Positions 1 to 4,414 of a DNA stretch of 5,435 bases are shown here, piece by piece. A program made the translations under genes and the position numbers. Under the pieces are notes generated by a model. It saw nothing but the letters and a program-made list of their open reading frames with translations, had not been told where the DNA came from and made no database searches. This DNA is from Microbacteriaceae bacterium (GTDB lineage: Bacteria > Actinomycetota > Actinomycetes > Actinomycetales > Microbacteriaceae), in assembly GCA_022701925.1 (NCBI GenBank), contig JAKONM010000274.1, positions 1-5,435 on the forward strand, in the 5' to 3' direction. Numbering within the stretch: the stretch's first letter is position 1; each line of letters opens with the position of its first letter.

Positions 1-312
1 CGCGACCGACAGCACCAGCGCGGGCGAGGAGAAGCTGCCGCTCTCGGCCGTCGCGACCGCCCAGCCCTTGCGGTCGGAGGGGTTCGTGAACGTGTCGACG
101 AACACCACGCGCAGGTCGTTGCCCGTGGCGTCGTCGTAGGACTGCAGCGCGTCGCGCACCGACGTCTCCTGCGCGTCCGTCAGCACGTCCGACGAGTCGA
201 CCAGCTGCTGGCCGCCCAGGTCCACCGGGGCGTCCGCCAGCGCGGCCGGCCCGGCGCCCAGCGCCATCAGCCCGCCCACGACGATCCCGGCCGCGAGTGT
301 CCGCAGTCGCAT
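1..312 (-). CDS. Exported TPM-domain protein, N-terminal part (C-terminus beyond the window)
   Basis: The first 104 codons are present and the frame is open to the window edge. The protein starts MRLRTLAAG, with basic residues, then a hydrophobic stretch (about residues 6-25) ending in ALA-DA around residue 26. This is a good Sec signal peptide with an AxA cleavage site. The mature part opens with LVDSSDVLTDAQ (about 38-49), followed by an amphipathic helix and the strand DLRVVFVDTF (about 65-74). This matches the start of the TPM domain (Pfam TPM_phosphatase), whose hallmark is an early 'D..gvL' followed by a strand resembling 'vvtv'. Family members are secreted or membrane-anchored, and actinobacterial ones often end in a transmembrane helix; that end is not visible. 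The molecular role is poorly defined; phosphatase activity is reported for some homologues only. The ATG at 312 is chosen for its strong ribosome binding site and the signal peptide directly behind it. It is transcribed divergently from the beta-glucosidase gene. Family call fairly sure, function unsure. Confidence 0.82.
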   Translation of the reverse strand, partial: MRLRTLAAGIVVGGLMALGAGPAALADAPVDLGGQQLVDSSDVLTDAQETSVRDALQSYDDATGNDLRVVFVDTFTNPSDRKGWAVATAESGSFSSPALVLSVA

Positions 313-316
313 GATG

Positions 317-322
317 CCTCCC
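317..322 (-). promoter_or_regulatory. Ribosome binding site of the TPM-domain gene
   Basis: Read on the minus strand this is GGGAGG, four bases before the ATG at 312. It is the best Shine-Dalgarno match in the window and fixes the start of the TPM-domain gene. Confidence 0.7.
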
Positions 323-331
323 GTTGCGCGG

Positions 332-360
332 ATGCTATCGGGGGCGCACATGAGCGTCCT
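332..360 (-). promoter_or_regulatory. Candidate promoter for the TPM-domain gene
   Basis: On the minus strand, TAGCAT (337 to 332) fits the actinobacterial -10 pattern TANNNT. AGGACG (360 to 355) lies 17 bases upstream and keeps only the GAC core of a TTGACA -35 box. The -10 ends about 19 bases before the ATG, leaving room for the ribosome binding site. The -35 match is weak, so this is a candidate only. No comparable plus-strand promoter for the beta-glucosidase gene could be picked out in this gap. Confidence 0.3.
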
Positions 361-363
361 CAG

Positions 364-394
364 CCGATCCGGGCCGCGAGAGCGGCAGGATCGG
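364..394 (+). promoter_or_regulatory. Stem-loop covering the ribosome binding site of the beta-glucosidase gene
   Basis: CCGATCC (364-370) is the exact reverse complement of GGATCGG (388-394). Nested inside, GCCGC (373-377) pairs with GCGGC (382-386) around the tetraloop GAGA (378-381), which has the GNRA form. The result is a 12-bp stem with a small internal loop (371-372 opposite 387). The 3' side holds AGGA (387-390), the only Shine-Dalgarno-like sequence for the ATG at 399, eight bases downstream. In RNA this would hide the ribosome binding site. As DNA, the outer dyad could instead be an operator, next to the candidate TPM promoter. Pairing is read directly; regulation is inferred. Confidence 0.45.
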
Positions 395-398
395 GCGC

Positions 399-1781
399 AT
401 GCGGTTCCCTGACGAGTTCGTGTTCGGATCGGCGACGGCGTCGTACCAGATCGAGGGGGCGGTCGACGAGGACGGGCGCGGACCCTCCGTGTGGGACGTC
501 TTCTCCCGGACCCCCGGGCGCGTGCAGGACGGCGACACCGGCGACGTGGCCGACGACCACTACCACCGGTGGGAGTCGGACCTGGACCTGATGCAGCGGC
601 TGGGCCTGCAGGCCTACCGCTTCAGCGTCGCCTGGCCGCGGATCGTGCCGGCGGGCCGCGGCGCGGTGAACCGGGCGGGCGTCGACTTCTACGACCGCCT
701 GGTGGACGGGCTGCTGCACCGCGGCATCACGCCCGTGACGACGCTGTACCACTGGGACCTGCCCCAGCCGCTCGAGGAGGAGGGCGGCTGGACCGTGCGC
801 AGCACCGCCGACGCCTTCGCGGAGTACGCCGGCGTCGTCGCGCAGGCGCTGGGCGACCGCGTCGACACCTGGACGACGCTGAACGAGCCCTGGTGCGCCG
901 CCTTCCTGGGCTACGCCGCGGGCGTGCACGCGCCGGGGCGCACGGAGCCGGAAGCGGCGCTGAAGGCCGCCCACCACCTGAACCTGGCGCACGGCCTGGG
1001 CGTGCAGGCCATCCGCGCGACGCTGCCGGAGGCCCGCTGCTCGGTGACGCTGAACCTGCACGTCGCCCGCCCCGAGGGCCCCAGCGGGCCGGAGGCGGTG
1101 CGCCGCATCGACGCGATCGGCAACCGGGTCTTCACCGGCCCGATGCTGAAGGGGCGCTACGCGGACGACCTGCTGGCCGACACGGCCCACGTCTCCGACT
1201 GGTCGTTCGTCGAGGACGGCGACCTCGAGACGATCAAGCAGCCGATCGACGTGCTGGGCGTCAACTACTACTCGACCATGCGGGTGCGCCTCAGCGACGG
1301 GTCGGGGGACGGCGAGCGGGCCGACGGCCACGGCGGCGGTGCCACCCCGTGGGTCGGCTCGGACGCGGTGGAGTTCCTGCCGCAGCCCGGGCCGCACACC
1401 ACCATGGGCTGGAACATCGAGCCGGAGGGCCTGACCGACCTGCTGGTCCGCCTGCACGAGGCCTACCCGGGGCTGCCGCTGGTGGTCACCGAGAACGGCG
1501 CCGCGTTCGAGGACGTCGTCGAGGACGGCGCGGTGCACGACGCAGAGCGCCTCGACTACGTGCGCCGCCACCTGGCCGCCGTGCAGGACGCGATCGACGC
1601 CGACGTCGACGTGCGCGGCTACTTCCTGTGGTCGTTCATGGACAACTTCGAGTGGGCGTACGGCTACTCGAAGCGGTTCGGCATGGTGCGCGTCGACTAC
1701 GACACGCAGGAGCGCACGCCGAAGGACAGCGCGCTCTGGTACGCGGAGGTCATCCGCACCCGGGAGCTGCCCGAGGCCTGA
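399..1781 (+). CDS. Family 1 glycoside hydrolase, beta-glucosidase type
   Basis: This complete 460-residue protein has the usual length for a bacterial GH1 enzyme. GH1 enzymes are retaining (beta/alpha)8-barrel hydrolases that release beta-linked glucose or related sugars from cellobiose, oligosaccharides or aryl glycosides. The N-terminal signature FVFGSATASYQIEG (residues 7-20) contains the sugar-binding Gln17. His118-Trp119 (YHWD) follow. The acid/base Glu163 lies in TLNEPW (160-165), NYY at 289-291 supplies the conserved tyrosine, and the nucleophile Glu365 is in VTENG (363-367). LWSFMDNFEW (410-419) provides Trp411, Glu418 and Trp419 of the glycone site. All catalytic residues are intact. 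A Gly/Asp-rich loop at about 300-321 falls in the variable aglycone-side region, so substrate preference cannot be read. There is no signal peptide, so the enzyme should act in the cytoplasm on imported sugars; no sugar transporter or LacI-type regulator is adjacent. The ATG at 399 is chosen because residue 3 already begins the family motif and AGGA lies eight bases upstream. Confidence 0.96.
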   Translation: MRFPDEFVFGSATASYQIEGAVDEDGRGPSVWDVFSRTPGRVQDGDTGDVADDHYHRWESDLDLMQRLGLQAYRFSVAWPRIVPAGRGAVNRAGVDFYDRLVDGLLHRGITPVTTLYHWDLPQPLEEEGGWTVRSTADAFAEYAGVVAQALGDRVDTWTTLNEPWCAAFLGYAAGVHAPGRTEPEAALKAAHHLNLAHGLGVQAIRATLPEARCSVTLNLHVARPEGPSGPEAVRRIDAIGNRVFTGPMLKGRYADDLLADTAHVSDWSFVEDGDLETIKQPIDVLGVNYYSTMRVRLSDGSGDGERADGHGGGATPWVGSDAVEFLPQPGPHTTMGWNIEPEGLTDLLVRLHEAYPGLPLVVTENGAAFEDVVEDGAVHDAERLDYVRRHLAAVQDAIDADVDVRGYFLWSFMDNFEWAYGYSKRFGMVRVDYDTQERTPKDSALWYAEVIRTRELPEA

Positions 1782-1807
1782 CGGCGCCCGCCCGACGAGC
1801 CCGTCAG
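1778..1807. terminator. Inverted repeat across the beta-glucosidase stop codon
   Basis: CTGACGG (1778-1784), which contains the TGA stop, is the exact reverse complement of CCGTCAG (1801-1807), with 16 bases between. A hairpin here would sit immediately at the end of the beta-glucosidase message. There is no T-run, as is common for GC-rich actinobacteria. Seven-bp arms are expected by chance in such GC-rich DNA, so support is mainly positional. Confidence 0.25.
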
Positions 1808-1840
1808 CAGGAACCGGGCGGTGCAGCAGGCAGGAGCCGG

Positions 1841-1856
1841 CCGCAGGTTCCTGCGG
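1841..1856. terminator. Candidate bidirectional terminator between convergent genes
   Basis: CCGCAGG (1841-1847) and CCTGCGG (1850-1856) are exact reverse complements separated by TT, giving a compact GC-rich hairpin. An overlapping alternative pairs GCAGGAACC (1807-1815) with GGTTCCTGC (1846-1854). The position, about 60 bases from the stop codons of both the beta-glucosidase and the permease genes, suits a shared terminator. No U-tract follows in either direction. The rest of 1782-1913 shows nothing else recognisable. Confidence 0.4.
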
Positions 1857-1913
1857 ACCGTCCTCCTCCCTGCCGTCGTGCTCGGGGTCGTCCCCGCCCG
1901 CCGGAGCGCTCGA

Positions 1914-3176
1914 TCAGGCGGGGGAGGGGGTGCGGCGTCGGACGAGCAGGCGGCCCGCGCAGCCCACCAGCACGACCGCGGCCGCGACGACCGCGGACTC
2001 CCACGGCAGCGTGACCGCCAGCACCGCGCAGCCGGCGGCGCCGACCACGTGCACGGCGCGCGGCACCACCCGGTGGGCGCGGTCCTGGCGCAGTGCGGCC
2101 AGGTTCGCGACCAGGTAGTAGACGAGCACCGCGAACGACGAGAACCCGATCACCAGGCGCAGGTCGCCGACGAGCACCAGCAGGCAGGCCGCGACGGCGG
2201 CGGCCGCCTCCGCCCGCACCGGCGTGCGGAAGCGGGGGTGCACGACGGCCAGGGCGCCGGGCAGGTCGCGCTCGCGGGCCATCGCCAGCGCGGTGCGGCT
2301 GACGCCGGCGACGAGCGCCAGCAGGGACCCGGCGGCGGCCAGCACGGCGGCCACGGCCAGGGGGACGGTGAGCCAGGGCGACACCTGCTGCGCCAGGGCC
2401 GGCCACGGGGTGTCGCTCGCCGCCAGGCGCTGCGGGCCGAGCACGCCGAGCAGCACCGCGGCGGCCGCCAGGTACAGCGCCAGCGCGGCGCCGACGGCGA
2501 TCGCGACGGCGCGGGGCAGGGTGCGGGCGGGGTCGCGCACCTCCTCCGCCAGGGTGGTGACCCGGGCGTACCCGGCGAAGGCGAAGAACAGCAGGCCCGC
2601 CGCCTGGAGCACCCGGTCCGGCTGCGGGGCCGGACCCTGCTGCGCCGGTGCGCCGCCGCCCGCGGTGAGCGCGGCGGCGCCGAGGACGATCGCGACGACC
2701 AGGACCAGCAGCACGGGCACCAGCGCGACCCGGGCGGCCGTCGCCGTGCGCTGCACGCCCACGCAGTTCACGGCGGTGACCAGCGCGATGACGGCGATCG
2801 CTGCCGGGGTGCGCGCGGGCGCGGGCACCAGGTGGTCGGCGACGACCAGGGCGATCGCCGCGCAGCTGCCCGTCTTGCCCACCACGAAGCACCAGCCGGC
2901 GACGAAGCCGGGCCAGGCCCCCAGGTGGCGGCGGCCCCACAGGTAGGCGCCGCCCGCCCGCGGATCCTCCACGGCCAGCTGCACGGAGGAGGCCGCGTTG
3001 CAGAGCGCGATCACCCCGGCCAGCACGACCGCGACGAGCAGCCCGCCGCCGGCCGCGGCCGCCGCGGGCGCGAACACGGCGAAGACGCCCGCGCCCACCA
3101 TCGAGGCGAGCCCGAGCGACGTCGCGTCCAGCGTGCCGAGGGCGCGGCGCAGCGTCGCGCCCTGCGGATCGGTCAT
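1914..3176 (-). CDS. APC-superfamily amino acid permease
   Basis: This complete 420-residue polytopic membrane protein has about 12 hydrophobic segments (near 20-40, 45-66, 88-113, 123-141, 149-171, 190-207, 225-247, 267-290, 321-338, 341-363, 373-390 and 392-410). It belongs to the amino acid-polyamine-organocation superfamily, which moves amino acids or amines across the cytoplasmic membrane by symport or antiport. Family marks are the broken first helix with GAG (28-30) in SMVGAGVFAVF, the loop GGAYLWGRRHLG (75-86), the segment FAFAGYARVTTLAEEVRDP (198-216) closing helix 6, and SRTALAMARERDLP (293-306) after helix 8. The substrate cannot be read. It is slightly short for the superfamily, with brief termini. 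The ATG at 3176 puts 10-15 residues before the LGTLDATSLGLAS entry into helix 1, as usual. No clear Shine-Dalgarno precedes it; TCTGAT ends six bases upstream, a poor -10 match that would imply a leaderless message. The stop faces that of the beta-glucosidase gene. Confidence 0.92.
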   Translation of the reverse strand: MTDPQGATLRRALGTLDATSLGLASMVGAGVFAVFAPAAAAAGGGLLVAVVLAGVIALCNAASSVQLAVEDPRAGGAYLWGRRHLGAWPGFVAGWCFVVGKTGSCAAIALVVADHLVPAPARTPAAIAVIALVTAVNCVGVQRTATAARVALVPVLLVLVVAIVLGAAALTAGGGAPAQQGPAPQPDRVLQAAGLLFFAFAGYARVTTLAEEVRDPARTLPRAVAIAVGAALALYLAAAAVLLGVLGPQRLAASDTPWPALAQQVSPWLTVPLAVAAVLAAAGSLLALVAGVSRTALAMARERDLPGALAVVHPRFRTPVRAEAAAAVAACLLVLVGDLRLVIGFSSFAVLVYYLVANLAALRQDRAHRVVPRAVHVVGAAGCAVLAVTLPWESAVVAAAVVLVGCAGRLLVRRRTPSPA

Positions 3177-3238
3177 GCGACGATCAGACCGCGCGCGGGT
3201 GAACGGACGATGGCCGAGCGCCCGCCTCCGACGAGCGC

Positions 3239-3272
3239 GTCGCCGCTCCTGTACGAGGGGTGTCGCCGCTCC
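3239..3272. repeat. 11-bp direct repeat, two copies
   Basis: GTCGCCGCTCC occurs at 3239-3249 and 3262-3272, 23 bases start to start. The second copy forms most of the left arm of the hairpin at 3263-3312. The spacing, a little over two helical turns, would also suit tandem binding sites for a regulator of the permease gene. Confidence 0.55.
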
Positions 3273-3312
3273 GGTGACGGTTCGACCTGCCGGATCGTCA
3301 CCGGAGCGGCGA
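3263..3312 (-). terminator. Long perfect inverted repeat between the Nudix and permease genes
   Basis: TCGCCGCTCCGGTGACG (3263-3279) is the exact reverse complement of 3296-3312, a 17-bp perfect match. Counting G-U pairs, the stem can continue inward for five more pairs (3280-3284 with 3291-3295), leaving a six-base loop at 3285-3290. It begins about 60 bases past the Nudix stop and about 85 bases upstream of the permease ATG, with both genes on the minus strand. The simplest reading is a factor-independent terminator for the LOG-Nudix operon. No T-run follows, which is common in actinobacteria. A regulator-binding dyad for the permease is the main alternative. The structure is certain from sequence; the terminator role is moderately sure. 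Confidence 0.6.
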
Positions 3313-3371
3313 GCGCCTCGTGGTGGGCGGGCGGGGTCCGGGGGACCACCCGCGGGCGAGGGCGAGCGGGC

Positions 3372-3773
3372 TCACGCGTGGGCGAGCAGCAGGCGCGCGA
3401 GCGGGGCGAGGCGGTCGCCCAGCGCCTCCGCCTGCGCCCGGGTGGCCCAGCGCGCCTCCTCGATCTCCGCCTGCGGGCCGGCCACGTCGCCGGGCTCCAG
3501 CCGCAGGCGGAAGACCCGCGCCTCGAGCGCGTGCCCCGGCTCGTTCGCGGCGGCGGTGGTGAAGTCGCCCAGGTCGTGCAGGTCGGCGGGGGCGACGGCC
3601 ACCGCCAGCTCCTCCTGCAGCTCGCGGACCAGGGCTTCGGAGGCGGACTCGCCGGCCTCCGGCTTGCCGCCCGCCTGCATGAAGCGGTTCGTGCCGCGCT
3701 TGCGCACCAGCAGCATCCGGCCGTCGTCGGCGACGACCAGCCCGGCGACGACCCGGATGACGGGAGCGGTCAC
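3372..3773 (-). CDS. Nudix hydrolase
   Basis: This complete 133-residue single-domain Nudix protein is a typical length for MutT-like enzymes. They use divalent metal to hydrolyse a nucleoside diphosphate linked to another group (X), releasing X-phosphate and a nucleoside monophosphate or similar. The Nudix box runs from Gly36 to Val58: G36-x5-E42-x7-R50-E51-L52-x-E54-E55-x-A57-V58. The metal-binding glutamates E51, E54 and E55 are present. The usual glycine near the end of the box is alanine (A57). The preceding strand and loop, MLLVRKRGTNRFMQAGGK (20-37), are typical. The substrate cannot be read. The GTG start at 3773 overlaps the TGA stop of the upstream LOG gene in the four bases GTGA, pointing to translational coupling. 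GAGGA (3781 to 3777), inside the LOG gene, is a somewhat close ribosome binding site. The next start-like codon would remove part of the first strand, so this start is preferred. It is the last gene of the operon, before the hairpin at 3263-3312. Confidence 0.93.
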   Translation of the reverse strand: MTAPVIRVVAGLVVADDGRMLLVRKRGTNRFMQAGGKPEAGESASEALVRELQEELAVAVAPADLHDLGDFTTAAANEPGHALEARVFRLRLEPGDVAGPQAEIEEARWATRAQAEALGDRLAPLARLLLAHA

Positions 3774-4321
3774 ACGTCCTCGAGAGCGCTCAGCAGCGGG
3801 TCCAGCGACGACTCGAAGCGGATCATCGCCGCGCCCCGGTCGGACAGGAACCCCTCCCCGCGCATGTGCGCCACCAGCTCGCGCATCGGCGACCAGTAGC
3901 CCTTCACGTCGAGGAAGCCGACCGGCTTGGAGTGGTAGTCGAGCATCGCCCACGACCACTGCTCCACGATCTCCTCCAGCGTGCCCGCGCCGCCGGGCAG
4001 CGCGATGAACACGTCGGCGAGGTCCGCCATCATCGCCTTGCGCTCGGCCATGTTCGACACCACGTGCAGCTCGGCCAGGTCGGGGTGCGCCAGCTCCGGG
4101 CCGATCAGCGCCTCCGGGATCACGCCGACCACGGTGCCGCCCGCGGCGAGCGCCCCGTTCGCGACCGCGCCCATGAGGCCCGTGCCGCCGCCGCCGTAGA
4201 CGACCGTGATGCCGCGCTCCGCGAGCGTGCGCCCCACCGCCGTCGCGGCCCTCGCGTGGTCGGGGTCGACCCCGTCGCGCGCACCGCAGAAGACCGCCAC
4301 CGCCCGGATCCGCCGTTCCAC
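3770..4321 (-). CDS. LOG-family nucleoside 5'-monophosphate phosphoribohydrolase
   Basis: This complete 183-residue protein is the normal size for the LOG family (formerly annotated as lysine decarboxylase-like, TIGR00730). LOG enzymes cleave the N-glycosidic bond of nucleoside 5'-monophosphates. In plants, some fungi and Mycobacterium tuberculosis they release active cytokinin bases; bacterial relatives such as PpnN act on ordinary purine nucleotides. The Rossmann-like fold starts with RAVAVFCGARDG (6-17). GGGGTGLMG (43-51) is the phosphate-binding loop, MAERK (91-95) supplies the conserved Arg-Lys, and PGGAGTLEE (109-117) is the PGGxGTxxE active-site motif with Glu117. The C-terminal W/KP/GYW pattern (122-143) is also typical. 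The first motif reads CGAR rather than the common CGSS. It is cytoplasmic and probably a homodimer. GTG at 4321 is preferred because it sits six residues before the first strand and a -10-like TACGCT lies just upstream. It heads the operon with the Nudix gene and diverges from the MFS gene. The preferred nucleotide is unknown. Confidence 0.93.
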   Translation of the reverse strand: MERRIRAVAVFCGARDGVDPDHARAATAVGRTLAERGITVVYGGGGTGLMGAVANGALAAGGTVVGVIPEALIGPELAHPDLAELHVVSNMAERKAMMADLADVFIALPGGAGTLEEIVEQWSWAMLDYHSKPVGFLDVKGYWSPMRELVAHMRGEGFLSDRGAAMIRFESSLDPLLSALEDV

Positions 4322-4328
4322 GCCCCGG

Positions 4329-4334
4329 AGCGTA
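4329..4334 (-). promoter_or_regulatory. Candidate -10 box for a leaderless LOG message
   Basis: On the minus strand TACGCT matches TANNNT and ends seven bases before the GTG at 4321, so transcription would begin at or next to the start codon. No good Shine-Dalgarno precedes this GTG (only CCGGGGC), which fits a leaderless message, a common arrangement in actinobacteria. No convincing -35 box is seen 17-18 bases upstream. Confidence 0.35.
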
Positions 4335-4339
4335 GGCGA

Positions 4340-4386
4340 CCCGTGTTTCCGGCACGGGCGCGCGGGGGGCGCCGCGCCGACCGTGC
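4340..4386. repeat. Overlapping dyads in the LOG/MFS divergent region
   Basis: CCCGTG (4340-4345) and CACGGG (4353-4358) form an inverted repeat with a seven-base spacer. GCACGG (4352-4357) also pairs with CCGTGC (4381-4386), and just inside it GCGCG (4358-4362) pairs with CGCGC (4373-4377). The middle arm can therefore pair with either neighbour. These could be operators for the two divergent genes. Short GC-rich arms arise easily by chance here, so confidence is limited. Confidence 0.3.
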
Positions 4387-4397
4387 AGGCCGCGCCT

Positions 4398-4413
4398 GCG
4401 ACCCTTGGGTCGC
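4398..4413. promoter_or_regulatory. Near-palindrome directly before the MFS start codon
   Basis: GCGACCC (4398-4404) and GGGTCGC (4407-4413) are exact reverse complements separated by TT, ending one base before the ATG at 4415. The half-site GCGACCC also occurs at 4336-4342, about 15 bases upstream of the LOG start. The dyad occupies the place of the ribosome binding site, so it could be an operator or an initiation-blocking hairpin. There is no other clear Shine-Dalgarno for the MFS gene. Confidence 0.4.
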
Positions 4414-4414
4414 G

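Larger units (their letters stand above)
3232..3320 (-). promoter_or_regulatory. Candidate alternative-pairing leader upstream of the permease
   Basis: Three related segments are arranged so that one can pair with either of two others. TCGCCGCTCC occurs at 3240-3249 and again at 3263-3272. GGAGCGGCGA at 3303-3312 is complementary to both. Pairing 3303-3320 with 3232-3249 gives 10 consecutive pairs (3240-3249 with 3303-3312), then GCGC/GCGC (3235-3238 with 3313-3316), then CGA/TCG (3232-3234 with 3318-3320). Only two single-base bulges (3239, 3317) interrupt these 17 pairs. This excludes the hairpin at 3263-3312. In a minus-strand transcript the shared segment is made first, then its two competing partners, 56 bases or more before the permease ATG. 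The geometry resembles an attenuator; the function is inferred and no promoter above it was identified. Confidence 0.35.

Noticed and set aside
350..352. ATG upstream of the beta-glucosidase start
   Set aside because: It is out of frame with the gene (49 bases before 399) and has no family-like residues behind it.
360..1571. Long open frame (403 codons) antisense to the beta-glucosidase gene
   Set aside because: Its product is low-complexity and rich in Arg, Ala, Val and Gly, with no recognisable domain. It mirrors a GH1 gene with all catalytic motifs. Long shadow frames are normal at this GC content.
3335..3347. Small hairpin GGTCC/GGACC just after the Nudix stop
   Set aside because: A five-bp stem with a three-base loop in a G-rich run is weak, and the 17-bp dyad nearby is a far better terminator candidate.
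1821..3899. 692-codon open frame on the plus strand across the permease, gap and Nudix gene
   Set aside because: The product is Arg/Ala/Gly/His-rich without domains and lies antisense to two well-supported genes. It is a GC-rich shadow.
4261..4274. 14-bp perfect palindrome CGGGGTCGACCCCG inside the LOG gene
   Set aside because: It encodes ordinary Gly-Val-Asp-Pro codons. A palindrome of this length is expected about once in a GC-rich window of this size, so it needs no special explanation.
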